From Pseudomonadota bacterium (lineage in GTDB: Bacteria; Pseudomonadota; Gammaproteobacteria; Pseudomonadales; Pseudomonadaceae): DNA of 64,000 bases. Below, one piece after another: positions 26,367 through 35,387 of this stretch. The stretch spans positions 1 through 64,000 of the forward strand of contig JAEYXX010000076.1 in NCBI GenBank assembly GCA_023431055.1. Reading direction: 5' to 3'. The notes under the pieces were generated by a model that searched no databases, was not told where the DNA came from, and was given only the letters and a program-made list of their open reading frames with translations. Each line of letters begins with the position of its first letter. Position 1 is the first letter of the stretch. The translations under genes were made by a program, and so were the position numbers.

Positions 26367-26750
26367 TTAGTTGATCCATTCGCGACGAGTCTTGCGCGAG
26401 CCTCGCAACAGGGCGCCGAACAGCATCGATACCAAGCTCAGGGCAGCGCCGAGGGCGAACCAGGTCTGTTCTTCACTGAGCAGGCGTGGTTGGCTCTGTG
26501 CCTGGCTTTCCTTGAGCTGCAAGCGCAGGCGCTGGTTTTCCTGACGCAGGCGTTGCAGTTGCACAGCGCTGCTCGCTTCCTGCTCGCTACGCAGCTGTTC
26601 GCTTTGTGCCAGGCGCTGCTCGAGCTCCCGGCTTTGCTCATCGATTGCGGCTGTTGGCGCTGCGGCCGGTTGCGGGCTTTCTTCTTCAGCCTGCACCGCA
26701 GCGCAGGCCAGGAACAGGATGACCAGCAGGGACGACGGGATCGTGCGCAT
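26367..26750 (-). CDS. Small secreted coiled-coil protein with C-terminal membrane anchor
   Basis: A 127-residue protein I cannot assign to a named function. It has a signal peptide (MRTIPSSLLVILFLACAAVQA), a Gln/Glu/Arg-rich coiled coil at about residues 38-88, a membrane segment WFALGAALSLVSMLFGALL and a basic cytoplasmic tail RGSRKTRREWIN. This is the TIGR04211-like layout (SH3-domain/translation-initiation-factor-2-like proteins) without an SH3 domain. It lies 4 bp upstream of cpxR in one operon, so a Cpx-linked envelope role is plausible. AAGGAA precedes the ATG. Confidence 0.72.
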   Translation of the reverse strand: MRTIPSSLLVILFLACAAVQAEEESPQPAAAPTAAIDEQSRELEQRLAQSEQLRSEQEASSAVQLQRLRQENQRLRLQLKESQAQSQPRLLSEEQTWFALGAALSLVSMLFGALLRGSRKTRREWIN

Positions 26751-26791
26751 CGCGATTCCTTGTAGGCGAAAGCAGCGTGAGGGGCGCTGCG

Positions 26792-27091
26792 TCAGGGCAG
26801 CACTTTCTTGAAGGGTTTGACCACCACGCTGGCATACACACCGGCTGTGCGGTAGGGGTCGGCATCGGCCCATTTCTGCGCGGCTTCAAGGGAATCGAAC
26901 TCGGCAACCACCAGGCTGCCGCTGAAGCCCGCCGGGCCTGGATCATTGCTGTCGATGGCCGGATGTGGGCCGGCCAGCAGCAGGCGACCTTCCTGCTTCA
27001 ACTGTTCCAGGCGGGCGAGGTGAGCGGGGCGGGTGGCCAGGCGATTTTCCAGGGAATTTTCGACGTCGGTGGCGATGATGGCGTAGAGCAT
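26792..27091 (-). CDS. YciI-family protein
   Basis: A 99-residue YciI-like ferredoxin-fold protein. It begins [31 protein letters not shown] with the family's conserved His, and Asp in [19 protein letters not shown]. Most YciI proteins have no known reaction; relatives include dehydrochlorinases. AAGGA precedes the ATG. It diverges from the PHP-domain gene. Confidence 0.88.
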   Translation of the reverse strand: MLYAIIATDVENSLENRLATRPAHLARLEQLKQEGRLLLAGPHPAIDSNDPGPAGFSGSLVVAEFDSLEAAQKWADADPYRTAGVYASVVVKPFKKVLP

Positions 27092-27206
27092 CTCAGTCCT
27101 TAATAAGGTCGAAGCGGGGAGGGATGAAGCGTTGCGCCATACGACGAGGGTGTTGGCGCAGATGTAGGGCATAATAACAAACATCAATCTCAACGAAAGC
27201 GCCGCC

Positions 27207-28073
27207 ATGATTGTCGATCTGCACTGCCACAGCACCGCCTCAGATGGCGCCCTGGCGCCCGCCGTACTGGTGGCCCGGGCGCACGAACGCGGTGTGCGGC
27301 TGCTTGCGTTGACCGACCATGACACCCTCGAAGGGCTCGATGAGGCGCGCCTCGCGGCCGAGCCGCTGGGCATGAAGCTGATCAACGGCATCGAGCTGTC
27401 CTGCACCTGGGGCGGGGCGACCATTCATGTATTGGGTTATGCCTTCGAGCGCGATGCTCCCGCCCTGCGAGCGGCCATCGACGCCCTGCATCATGGGCGC
27501 TGGCAGCGTGCCGAAGAGATCGACCGACGCCTGGCGGCCAAGGGGATGCCCGGCGCACTTGTCGGTGCTCGCGCTGTCCAACAGGAATTGGGCGACAGCG
27601 GCAACGCGCCGGCGCGCCCCCACTTTGCCGAGTTTCTGGTGCGCGCTGGACACGTGCGTGACCGTGCCGAGGCGTTTCGCAAATGGCTGGGCTCGGGCAA
27701 GTTGGGCGACGTCAAGCAGCATTGGCCTATGCTGGAAGAAACCCTCGCCACCTTGCGTTCGGCCAGAGCCTGGATCAGTCTGGCGCATCCGTGGCAGTAC
27801 GACTTTACTCGCAGTAAGCGTCGACGCCTGGTTGCCGACTTCGCGGCAGCGGGCGGCCATGCCCTGGAAGTGGTCAATGGCATGCAGCCGGCCGAACAGG
27901 TAGGTGGCCTGGCGATTCTGGCGCGCGAGTTTGGCTTGATGGCCAGCGTCGGCAGCGATTTCCATGCGCCGGGCGACTGGTCCGAGTTGGGCATGTATCG
28001 CCCGTTGCCCGATGACCTGACCGCGCTCTGGGAGCGCTTCGAACATGCACAGCCATCCGCTGTCACTTCATGA
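27207..28073 (+). CDS. rnm: PHP-domain 5'-3' exoribonuclease (RNase AM/Rnm-like)
   Basis: A 288-residue PHP-domain phosphoesterase with metal ligands in [35 protein letters not shown] and GSDFHAPG. The family (formerly YciV/TrpH) contains RNase AM, which trims rRNA 5' ends and short RNAs and hydrolyses 3',5'-bisphosphonucleotides. It starts the plus-strand run rnm, yciO, trpS, scpA, scpB. The following gene starts 13 bp after its stop if the GTG is right. Confidence 0.85.
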   Translation: MIVDLHCHSTASDGALAPAVLVARAHERGVRLLALTDHDTLEGLDEARLAAEPLGMKLINGIELSCTWGGATIHVLGYAFERDAPALRAAIDALHHGRWQRAEEIDRRLAAKGMPGALVGARAVQQELGDSGNAPARPHFAEFLVRAGHVRDRAEAFRKWLGSGKLGDVKQHWPMLEETLATLRSARAWISLAHPWQYDFTRSKRRRLVADFAAAGGHALEVVNGMQPAEQVGGLAILAREFGLMASVGSDFHAPGDWSELGMYRPLPDDLTALWERFEHAQPSAVTS

Positions 28074-28086
28074 GCAGGGAGCAAGC

Positions 28087-28713
28087 GTGAGTCAATTTTT
28101 CCAGGTTCACCCGGAAAACCCGCAGGCACGCCTGATAAAACAGGCTGTGGAAATCATTCGTGGCGGCGGCGTGGTGGTTTATCCCACCGACTCGTCCTAC
28201 GCGCTGGGCTGCGCCATCGGCGACAAGAATGCGGTCGAGCGCATTCGCCGCCTGCGTCAGCTCGACGACAAGCACAACTTCACCCTGGTTTGCCGCGATC
28301 TGTCGCAGATCGGTCTGTTCGCCAGGGTCGACACCGCCGCCTTTCGCCTGCTGAAGAATCACACCCCGGGCCCCTATACCTTCATCCTCAATGCCACTCG
28401 CGAAGTGCCGCGCATGCTGCTGCATCCCAAGCGCCGTACCATTGGCATTCGCGTGCCCAGCCATCCGATTGCCCTGGCATTGCTGGAGCAACTGGGCGAG
28501 CCGCTGATGAGCGTCAGCCTGATCATGCCGGGCGACGAGCTGCCGATGTCCGACCCCTACGAAATGCGGCAGATCCTCGAACACCATGTCGACCTGATCA
28601 TCGACGGTGGTTTCGGTGGGCTGGAAGCCTCCACCGTGGTCAATCTCGCCGACGACAGCCCGGAAGTTCTGCGCGTCGGATGCGGTGACCCGACGCCGTT
28701 CGACGATCTCTGA
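28087..28713 (+). CDS. yciO: YciO-type Sua5/YrdC-family protein
   Basis: A 208-residue YrdC-fold protein: IIRGGGVVVYPTDSSYALGCAIGDK near the N-terminus, then LKNHTPGPYTFILNAT and GIRVPSHPIALALLEQLGEPLMSVSL. YrdC/TsaC makes threonylcarbamoyl-AMP for t6A tRNA; YciO is a paralogue whose role is unsettled. I use the GTG start giving VSQFFQVHPENPQ, the usual family start, with GGGAG upstream. An ATG 14 codons earlier would overlap the previous gene. Confidence 0.86.
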   Translation: MSQFFQVHPENPQARLIKQAVEIIRGGGVVVYPTDSSYALGCAIGDKNAVERIRRLRQLDDKHNFTLVCRDLSQIGLFARVDTAAFRLLKNHTPGPYTFILNATREVPRMLLHPKRRTIGIRVPSHPIALALLEQLGEPLMSVSLIMPGDELPMSDPYEMRQILEHHVDLIIDGGFGGLEASTVVNLADDSPEVLRVGCGDPTPFDDL

Positions 28714-28784
28714 CGCCGGCTTTTCCGTTGTGGGCGCAGCTACCCTATACTCCCTGGTCTTGTCTGGATTTTGGATAGAACGGT

Positions 28785-29999
28785 TTGAGCCTTAACGACT
28801 CCGAACGTCGGGTGCTGTCAGGGATGCGTCCGAGCGGTCGTCTGCACCTCGGGCACTACCATGGTGTGCTGAAGAACTGGGTCAGGTTGCAGCACGAGTA
28901 CGACTGCTTCTTCTGCATCGTCGACTGGCACGCCCTGACCACCGAATACGCCGATACCGGTCAGCTTTCCCAGCATGTCATGGACATGGCGGTGGACTGG
29001 CTGGCCGCAGGCGTCAGCCCCAGCTCCGCTACGTTGTTCGTGCAGTCGCAGGTGCCGGAACATGCCGAGCTGCACCTGTTGCTGTCGATGATCTGCCCGC
29101 TCAGCTGGCTCGAGCGCGTGCCGTCCTACAAGGAGCAGCTGGAGCGCCATAGCGGCAAGGATCTCTCTACCTATGGCTTTCTTGGCTATCCGCTGTTGCA
29201 GGCCGCGGACATCCTCCTCTATCGAGCCGGCCAGGTGCCGGTCGGCGCCGACCAGTTGCCGCACATCGAGTTTGCCCGCGAAGTGGCGCGCCGCTTCAAT
29301 CATCTGTACGGCAGCGAGCCGGATTTCGAGCTGAAGGCTGAAGCTGCCATCGGCAAGCTGGGCAAGAAGGTCGGCAAGCTCTACAGCAGCCTGCGCAAGG
29401 CCTATCAGGAGCAGGGCGACGCAGAGGCGCTGGAGACCGCGCGGGCCCTGCTCAAGGAGCAGACCAGTATTACCCTCGGCGATCAGGAGCGTCTGTACGG
29501 CTATCTGGAAGGTGGCGGCAAGGTGATTCTCAATGAGCCGCAACCGATTCTCGCCGAGTTTTCGCGGGTGCCTGGCCTGGACGGGCAGAAGATGGCCAAA
29601 TCCAGTGGCAATGCGATTTTCCTGCGCGACAGCGACGTCGAGCTCGAGGAAAAACTGCGGCGCATGCCCACCGATCCGGCGCGCGTGCACCGTGACGACC
29701 CCGGTGAGCCGCAGCGTTGCCCGGTGTGGTCACTGCATCAGTTGTATTCCAACGACGAACAACTGCATTGGGTCATCGAGGGCTGCCGAAGCGCTTCGAT
29801 TGGTTGCCTCGATTGCAAGAGCGCGCTGTGCTCGTCGCTGCAGGCGGAGCTGACACCTCTGCAGCAGCGTGCCGTCGACTACGAGGACAACCCCGACCTG
29901 GTGCGCAGCATCCTCGCCGAAGGCGCCGAACGCGCGCGTGACGAAGCGCGCGAAACCCTGGCCGAAGTACGCATGGCCATGGGCCTGAATCATCGTTGA
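28785..29999 (+). CDS. trpS: Tryptophanyl-tRNA synthetase with Fe-S-type cysteine motif
   Basis: A 404-residue class I synthetase charging tRNA-Trp. HIGH signature: HLGH at residues 21-24; KMSKS signature: KMAKS around 269-273. Cysteines 312, 334, 341 and 344 have C-x21-C-x6-C-x2-C spacing, very near the [4Fe-4S] motif described for Thermotoga TrpRS; E. coli-type enzymes lack it. The start is a TTG (MSLNDSERRVLSGMRPSG) with a weak ribosome-binding site; ATG at codon 14 is the alternative. It is upstream of scpA by 14 bp. Confidence 0.92.
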   Translation: MSLNDSERRVLSGMRPSGRLHLGHYHGVLKNWVRLQHEYDCFFCIVDWHALTTEYADTGQLSQHVMDMAVDWLAAGVSPSSATLFVQSQVPEHAELHLLLSMICPLSWLERVPSYKEQLERHSGKDLSTYGFLGYPLLQAADILLYRAGQVPVGADQLPHIEFAREVARRFNHLYGSEPDFELKAEAAIGKLGKKVGKLYSSLRKAYQEQGDAEALETARALLKEQTSITLGDQERLYGYLEGGGKVILNEPQPILAEFSRVPGLDGQKMAKSSGNAIFLRDSDVELEEKLRRMPTDPARVHRDDPGEPQRCPVWSLHQLYSNDEQLHWVIEGCRSASIGCLDCKSALCSSLQAELTPLQQRAVDYEDNPDLVRSILAEGAERARDEARETLAEVRMAMGLNHR

Positions 30000-30013
30000 A
30001 GGAGCGCCAGTCG

Positions 30014-30838
30014 ATGAGTGAATCCGCCACGCCAGCCCTTGACAGCCAGGCCGGCGCCCAGCAGGAGCTGCCGTTCGCCCTGGTCTATGGCGAGGCGGTC
30101 ACCGAGCTGCCGCTGGATTTGTACATTCCGCCGGATGCTCTGGAAGTCTTTCTCGAAGCCTTCGAGGGGCCGCTGGACCTGCTGCTCTATCTGATCCGCA
30201 AGCAGAACATCGACATCCTAGATATCCCGGTGGCCGAGATCACCAAGCAATACATGGGCTATGTCGAGCTGATGAAATCGGTACGCCTGGAGCTGGCCGC
30301 CGAATACCTGGTCATGGCCGCCATGCTCGCCGAGATCAAGTCACGTATGTTGCTGCCGCGCTCGGCAGAAACCGAGGAAGAAGAGGACGACCCGCGTGCC
30401 GAGCTGATTCGCCGCCTGCAGGAGTACGAGCGCTTCAAGGCAGCAGCTGAAAATATCGACGAACTGCCGCGCGTCGGCCGCGACCTGACGGTGCCGAAGC
30501 TGGATGCCCCCGAAGCCCGTGCGCGCAAGCTACTGCCGGACGTGAGCCTGGAAGAGGTGCTGCTGTCGATGGCCGAGGTGCTGCGCCGCGCCGACATGTT
30601 CGAAAGCCACCAGGTCACCCGCGAGGCATTGTCTACCCGCGAGCGCATGAGCGAAGTGCTGGAACGCCTCAAGGGCGGGGCGTTCGTGCCGTTCGTCGAG
30701 CTTTTCGCTGCCGAGGAGGGGCGTCTGGGCGTGGTGGTGACCTTTATGGCAGTACTCGAATTGATCAAGGAATCCCTGGTGGAGCTGGTGCAGAATGAGC
30801 CCTTCGCCGCTATTCACGTCCGAGCTCGTGCCGAATGA
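30014..30838 (+). CDS. scpA: ScpA, kleisin of the SMC-ScpAB condensin
   Basis: A 274-residue kleisin that bridges SMC heads in chromosome segregation. Family motif FEGPLDLLLYLIRKQNIDILDIPVAEITKQYM lies near residues 50-82, with an acidic EEEEDDPRAELIRRLQEYERFK linker and a C-terminal winged-helix region. GGAG precedes the ATG. It overlaps scpB by 4 bp (ATGA). The presence of ScpAB alongside MksB/SMC systems is normal in pseudomonads; no smc gene is in the window. Confidence 0.93.
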   Translation: MSESATPALDSQAGAQQELPFALVYGEAVTELPLDLYIPPDALEVFLEAFEGPLDLLLYLIRKQNIDILDIPVAEITKQYMGYVELMKSVRLELAAEYLVMAAMLAEIKSRMLLPRSAETEEEEDDPRAELIRRLQEYERFKAAAENIDELPRVGRDLTVPKLDAPEARARKLLPDVSLEEVLLSMAEVLRRADMFESHQVTREALSTRERMSEVLERLKGGAFVPFVELFAAEEGRLGVVVTFMAVLELIKESLVELVQNEPFAAIHVRARAE

Positions 30839-31632
30839 ACCTGAACGACCCCAAAGACCTGGCCCAGTTGCTTGAAGCCTTTCTGCTGGCTTCAGGGAAG
30901 GCGCAATCGCTCGAACGCCTTTTAGAACTCTTCGAAGAGGGCGAGCGGCCGGAGCCCGAGCAGTTCAAGGCAGCGCTGGAAATCCTGCGTCAGTCCTGCG
31001 AGGGCCGTGCCTTCGAGCTGAAGGAGGTGGCCTCGGGCTACCGCCTGCAGGTGCGCGAGCGCTTCGCGCCCTGGGTCGGCCGGCTCTGGGAAGAGCGGCC
31101 ACAGCGCTATTCCCGTGCGCTGTTGGAGACTTTGGCGCTGATTGCCTATCGCCAGCCGATTACGCGCGGTGAAATCGAGGACGTGCGCGGCGTGGCGGTC
31201 AACAGCAACATCACCAAGACCCTGCTCGAGCGTGAGTGGATTCGCGTGGTGGGTTATCGCGATGTGCCGGGTCGCCCGGCGATGTTCGCCACCACCAAGG
31301 GCTTTCTCGATCACTTCAATCTGAAGAGTCTCGACGAGCTGCCGCCGCTCGCAGCACTGCGCGAGCTCGAGCCGGAGCCCGAACTGGCGCTGGATGACGA
31401 CGCCGAAGTGCCGGCAGGCTTGCAGGCGCGCGCCGACCTGGCCCTGCAGGAGGAAGGCGAGGCGGCCGAGCCGCGTGAAGAGACCAGTTTCCGCAGCCTG
31501 CTGGCCGAGCTCGACGACATGGAGCAGGGGCTCAAGACCGACTTCGATGATCTGTGTCTGGTAGAAGACGAAGAGGATGAAGCGGTCGAAGACGATCTGG
31601 CCGACCTGGACGGCGATCAGCCGTTGCATTGA
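30835..31632 (+). CDS. scpB: ScpB, condensin accessory protein
   Basis: A 265-residue protein with two winged-helix domains: LLEAFLLASGKAQSLERLLELF at the start and RYSRALLETLALIAYRQPITRGEIEDVRGVAVNS in the second, followed by WIRVVGYRDVPGRPAMFATT. A long acidic C-terminal tail (about residues 170-265) ends with several Glu/Asp runs, longer than in Bacillus ScpB. Its start overlaps the scpA stop. Confidence 0.93.
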   Translation: MNLNDPKDLAQLLEAFLLASGKAQSLERLLELFEEGERPEPEQFKAALEILRQSCEGRAFELKEVASGYRLQVRERFAPWVGRLWEERPQRYSRALLETLALIAYRQPITRGEIEDVRGVAVNSNITKTLLEREWIRVVGYRDVPGRPAMFATTKGFLDHFNLKSLDELPPLAALRELEPEPELALDDDAEVPAGLQARADLALQEEGEAAEPREETSFRSLLAELDDMEQGLKTDFDDLCLVEDEEDEAVEDDLADLDGDQPLH

Positions 31633-31729
31633 TATCGCTTAAGCCCTTTATCGAATACTTCAATCTCGCTGTTTGTCCCTCGGCCTTTATTCTTGCGCCC
31701 ATCCGATCCTTTCTGGTTTAGGCGATCCA

Positions 31730-31912
31730 ATGAGCAAGAGTCCGTGCATCAAGGTCTGTGAATTCGAAAAGGACATCTGCCTGGGCTGCGGCCGCAGCCG
31801 TGAGGAAATCAAAGGCTGGAAACGCCTGGACAAGGGTGAGCGCCTGGCGCTGCTGGCCGAGGCCGATATGCGCTTGCTGGCGCTGGAGGCCACCGGAAGG
31901 CGCAAGTATTGA
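31730..31912 (+). CDS. DUF1289 small cysteine protein
   Basis: A 60-residue DUF1289 protein with the family pattern SPCIKVCEFEKDICLGCGRSREEIKGW: four cysteines suggesting a small metal or Fe-S site. Function unknown. It starts about 100 bp after scpB. Confidence 0.85.
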   Translation: MSKSPCIKVCEFEKDICLGCGRSREEIKGWKRLDKGERLALLAEADMRLLALEATGRRKY

Positions 31913-31925
31913 CCGCATATCCGGT

Positions 31926-32013
31926 GTAGGAGCCGCGCCTCGCGGCGAATGGTGGGGGCGTCGATAATACTTGGCCTATACGCACAGGCTTCGCCCCGGG
32001 GCGGGGCTCCTAC
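31926..32013. repeat. Pair of inverted REP elements
   Basis: GTAGGAGCCGCGCCTCGCGG at the left and CCCCGGGGCGGGGCTCCTAC at the right (31994-32013) face each other, forming a BIME-like unit between the DUF1289 gene and rluB. Confidence 0.82.
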
Positions 32014-32128
32014 ACTTCAGTGTCGTGTTCTTGGTTCGACCGCCGCAGCATCGTCTACCCTATGGGCTCTACAACGCGTATGATGCGCGCCCTTCGATCA
32101 TCCATTACTACACCGGGAGGTGCCCAAG

Positions 32129-33286
32129 ATGACTGAGCACGAACAACCGCGTCCTGCAGGCGAGAAACTGCAGAAAGTCCTGGCCCGTCTCGGGCTGGCC
32201 TCGCGTCGCGAGATAGAGACCTGGATCAGCGAAGGTCGGGTCAAGGTCAATGGCGCCGCTGCCACCCTGGGCCAGCGCGTCGATGCCAACGATGCCATCG
32301 CCCTCGATGGCCGCCTGCTCAAGCGTGAAGAGATCACCGGTTCGGTGCGTCGTGTGCTGATCTACAACAAGCCGGATGGCGAGATCTGCACCCGTGACGA
32401 CCCGGAAGGCCGTCCCACCGTTTTCGACCGCTTGCCGCGCCCGAAAGAGGGGCGCTGGATCAACATCGGGCGCCTCGATATCAACACCACCGGCTTGCTG
32501 CTGTTCACCACCGACGGTGAACTGGCCAACCGCCTGATGCACCCGTCCTATCAGATGGACCGTGAATATGCGGTGCGTGTGCGTGGCGAGGTCACCGAGG
32601 AAATGCTGGAGAACCTCAAGACCGGCGTCATGCTCGAGGATGGTCCGGCCAAGTTCACCGACATCAAGGAAGCCCCCGGTGGCGAGGGTTTCAACCACTG
32701 GTATCACTGCGTGGTGATGGAAGGGCGTAACCGCGAAGTGCGCCGTCTGTGGGAGTCCCAGGGCCTGGTGGTCAGCCGCCTGAAGCGCGTGCGCTTCGGT
32801 CCGGTGTTCCTGACTTCCGAGTTGACCATGGGCCGCTGGCGCGAGATGGACCAGCGCGAAGTGGACATTCTCAGCGCCGAAGTCGGTCTGGCCCCGCAGG
32901 CGCTGCCGGCGATGAAGGAAAAGACCCGCGACAAACTCGATCGACTGCAGCGCAAGTCGGCCAAGCCGGTCGATGTCCGCGGCAAGCGCGTGCTGCGTCC
33001 GGCCAAGGACGAGGCGGGCGCGGAGGGCGCACGCCCGAGCCGTGCGCCGCGCCGTGACGATGGCGAGCAGCGCGCCCCACGCGGCCCGCGCAAGGAAGGC
33101 GGCGAGCGTCGCGAGAACGGACGCGGTACGCCAGTTGCCGAGCGCCCGAGTGACGTGAAGAAACGCCAGCCACGTCCGGCAGTGGAGCTGTCCGAGCGTC
33201 CGGCACGCAAACCGCGCCCGGCGGCGCCAGGCAAGCGTCCGCCATCGGGTGATGGCCAGCGCCCGGGCTTTGGCCGCAAACGCTGA
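32129..33286 (+). CDS. rluB: RluB, 23S rRNA pseudouridine-2605 synthase
   Basis: A 385-residue RsuA/RluB-type enzyme. An N-terminal S4 domain ([22 protein letters not shown]) is followed by the catalytic domain with active-site Asp in [14 protein letters not shown] and the motif [15 protein letters not shown]. Beyond residue 260 comes an Arg/Lys/Pro-rich low-complexity tail of more than 100 residues, usual in pseudomonads and probably rRNA-binding. GGGAGGT precedes the ATG at 32129; an in-frame GTG three codons upstream is less likely. Confidence 0.92.
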   Translation: MTEHEQPRPAGEKLQKVLARLGLASRREIETWISEGRVKVNGAAATLGQRVDANDAIALDGRLLKREEITGSVRRVLIYNKPDGEICTRDDPEGRPTVFDRLPRPKEGRWINIGRLDINTTGLLLFTTDGELANRLMHPSYQMDREYAVRVRGEVTEEMLENLKTGVMLEDGPAKFTDIKEAPGGEGFNHWYHCVVMEGRNREVRRLWESQGLVVSRLKRVRFGPVFLTSELTMGRWREMDQREVDILSAEVGLAPQALPAMKEKTRDKLDRLQRKSAKPVDVRGKRVLRPAKDEAGAEGARPSRAPRRDDGEQRAPRGPRKEGGERRENGRGTPVAERPSDVKKRQPRPAVELSERPARKPRPAAPGKRPPSGDGQRPGFGRKR

Positions 33287-33292
33287 TAAACG

Positions 33293-33319
33293 AAAAGGGA
33301 CTCGGTGGAGTCCCTTTTT
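33293..33319 (+). terminator. Rho-independent terminator of rluB
   Basis: AAAAGGGACTC-GGTG-GAGTCCCTTTTT, a strong stem with a U-tract 7 bp after the rluB stop. Confidence 0.9.
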
Positions 33320-33362
33320 ATTATTCTGTGTTCCGAGATTGATCCATTGCCTTCAGGGCATT

Positions 33363-33387
33363 CCCGGATTTCATCCGGGCTACGCAG
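33363..33387. repeat. Short interspersed palindrome CCCGGAT-ATCCGGG
   Basis: CCCGGATTTCATCCGGG followed by CTACG, a motif common between Pseudomonas genes; a degenerate relative sits at 13203-13217. It lies just past the stop of the GGDEF gene and may also act as its terminator hairpin. Confidence 0.6.
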
Positions 33388-33394
33388 AGCGGCC

Positions 33395-34321
33395 TCAGCC
33401 GGCCATGGAGAGGCGGTTACGGCCTTCGCGTTTGGCCACATAGAGCGCGTTATCGGCGCGGCGCAGCAGGCTTTCGGCTGACTCGCCCGGCAACAGGCTC
33501 GAACAGCCCAGGCTGATGGAAACATCGATGGGGCGCCCAGCATCCAGGCATTGCAGTTCCAGCACCGCAAAGCGCAGACGCTCGCCCACCAGCGCCGCTC
33601 CCTCGCGGCTGGTGCCGGAGAGGATCACCAGAAACTCTTCGCCGCCGTAGCGAAAGACCATATCGATATTACGCAGCTGGTTCTTCAGGGTCTGGGCAAC
33701 CGCTTTCAGCACCTGGTCACCGAGCGCATGGCCATGGCTGTCGTTGATGGTCTTGAAGTGGTCGATGTCGAGCATCAGCAGCGACAGTGGCTGCAGGTTA
33801 CGGCGGGCGAGATCCACCTCACGCTGCAGCACCTGATCCATGGCGATGCGGTTGCCGGTGTCGGTCAACGGATCACGCAGAGCACTCTGCAGGGCAGTTC
33901 GGTAGAGCAGGGCATTGCGCAGGGGGAACAGCAGGCAGGCCAGCAACGATTCCAGTTGCGCCAGTTCGTCGTCGGAAAAACGCTGCTTGCGCCGGAAGAT
34001 CAGCTCACCCAGGTATTCCCCCTCATGACTCAGGCGGTAGCCGGCCGAGTGCGGCGCTCGCTCACCCAGTTCCAGGCGCAGATCGTGGGAGGGATGCTGA
34101 AAGGCCAGAGCGTCGAGCGGCACCAGACGCTGCACTTCGCGAAAGAACAGGCTGAGGATGCGCTCCACATCCAGGCTGGTCTGCAGTTGCAGGCTCAGAT
34201 GGTGGCGCAGTTCCACCAGGCTGGCGGGCTTGAGCGGCAGATTGCGACTGCCGGTAAAGCCGAGACGCTGCAGTTTGGCCGCGTCGAAATCGATGGTGTT
34301 GGAGTGGCTGGGGGGGACCAT
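33395..34321 (-). CDS. Soluble diguanylate cyclase (GGDEF)
   Basis: A 308-residue protein without membrane segments. A GAF-like N-terminal half (RILSLFFREVQRLVPLDALAF, YLGELIFRRKQRFSDDELAQLESL) precedes a GGDEF domain: DPLTDTGNRIAMDQVL, DIDHFKTINDSHGHALGD and the active-site YGGEEFLVILSG near residue 225. The active-site residues are intact, so c-di-GMP synthesis is expected. Position matches PA3177 of P. aeruginosa. The 239-bp gap on its 5' side contains nothing I recognise beyond its promoter. Confidence 0.88.
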   Translation of the reverse strand: MVPPSHSNTIDFDAAKLQRLGFTGSRNLPLKPASLVELRHHLSLQLQTSLDVERILSLFFREVQRLVPLDALAFQHPSHDLRLELGERAPHSAGYRLSHEGEYLGELIFRRKQRFSDDELAQLESLLACLLFPLRNALLYRTALQSALRDPLTDTGNRIAMDQVLQREVDLARRNLQPLSLLMLDIDHFKTINDSHGHALGDQVLKAVAQTLKNQLRNIDMVFRYGGEEFLVILSGTSREGAALVGERLRFAVLELQCLDAGRPIDVSISLGCSSLLPGESAESLLRRADNALYVAKREGRNRLSMAG

Positions 34322-34560
34322 GGAGCTGAACCTCTGGCGCGATGGTGCGACGAGAGGGTTAGAGCGAATTCCATGCCAACTGGTTCATGCTGGCATAAAG
34401 CCTTGTGAAATCAGTCACTTAGATGATCTTGAAGAGGCTGTTCGGCAAGCAATTGCCGGTTGTCTGGCGGTAGTGGTGGCAATGTGCTGCCTCATGGCAA
34501 TGGGCGTGGCGGATTTCTGTCGCATCATGGCCCGCTGCCTTGGACGGGCCATGAAATGGA

Positions 34561-35301
34561 TTACTGCGCGTCGAACGCCTGGCCGTTGACGCCCTTGCTA
34601 TCCGGACCCATCAGGTACAGATAGAGCGGCATGATCTCCTCGGGTGCGGGGCGCGTTGCCGGGTTTTCCCCGGGGTAGGCCTGGGCGCGCATGGCGGTAC
34701 GGGTGGCGCCCGGGTTGATGCTGTTGGCGCGCACGTTGGCGATACCGTCCAGCTCGTCGGCCATTACCTGCATCAGGCCTTCGGTGGCGAACTTGGAGAC
34801 TGCGTAGGCGCCCCAATAGGCGCGCCCCTTGCGCCCGACGCTGCTGGAGGTGAAAACCACCGAGGCATCCTGCGACAGCTTGAGCAGCGGCAACAGGGTG
34901 CTGCTGAGCATGAACATGGCGTTGACGTTGACGTGCATCACGCGCATGAAGTTGTCGCCGGAGAGTTGTTCCAGCGGCGTGCGCGGGCCAAGGATCGAGG
35001 CGTTGTGCAGCAGGCCGTCGAGGCGGCCGAATTCGTTCTCGATCATCACTGCCAGCTCGTCGTACTGGTGCGGCAGAGCGGTTTCCAGGTTGAAGGGGAT
35101 TACCACCGGCTGCGGATGACCGGCGGCCTCGATTTCGTCATACACCTGGCTCAGATTGGCTTCGGTCTTGCCCAGCAGCAGTACGGTGGCGCCGTGTGCG
35201 GCAAAGGTCTTGGCGGCGGCTGCGCCGATACCGCGGCCGGCACCGGTGATCAGGATGACGCGATCCTTGAGCAGGTCTGGGCGGGCGGTGTAGTCGAACA
35301 T
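34561..35301 (-). CDS. yciK: YciK-like short-chain dehydrogenase
   Basis: A 246-residue SDR of unknown substrate. Rossmann motif GAGRGIG near residue 20, NAS motif in LLHNASILGP, catalytic Ser in VFTSSSVGRKGRAYWGAYAVSK with Tyr-x3-Lys. It is the last gene of the minus-strand set ubiG, mupP, yciK-like, separated from mupP by a palindromic repeat. AAGGAT precedes the ATG. Confidence 0.88.
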   Translation of the reverse strand: MFDYTARPDLLKDRVILITGAGRGIGAAAAKTFAAHGATVLLLGKTEANLSQVYDEIEAAGHPQPVVIPFNLETALPHQYDELAVMIENEFGRLDGLLHNASILGPRTPLEQLSGDNFMRVMHVNVNAMFMLSSTLLPLLKLSQDASVVFTSSSVGRKGRAYWGAYAVSKFATEGLMQVMADELDGIANVRANSINPGATRTAMRAQAYPGENPATRPAPEEIMPLYLYLMGPDSKGVNGQAFDAQ

Positions 35302-35329
35302 GTGAGGATCCTTCAGAGAACTCTTGAGG

Positions 35330-35383
35330 GTAGGGCGGGTGCAACCCGCCAAATGGGAGAATGGCGGGTTTTACCCGCCCTAG
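35330..35383. repeat. GTAGGGCGGG palindromic repeat, copy 2
   Basis: Arms of 22 nt in inverted orientation around a short loop. The left arm is identical to the complement of the right arm of the copy at 14057-14109. It lies between mupP and the yciK-like gene, 5 bp from the mupP stop. Confidence 0.8.
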
Positions 35384-35387
35384 GTGA

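Noticed and set aside
31673..31729. Upstream extension of the DUF1289 gene
   Set aside because: The extra 19 codons precede the conserved MSKSPCIKVCEF start and do not resemble the family.
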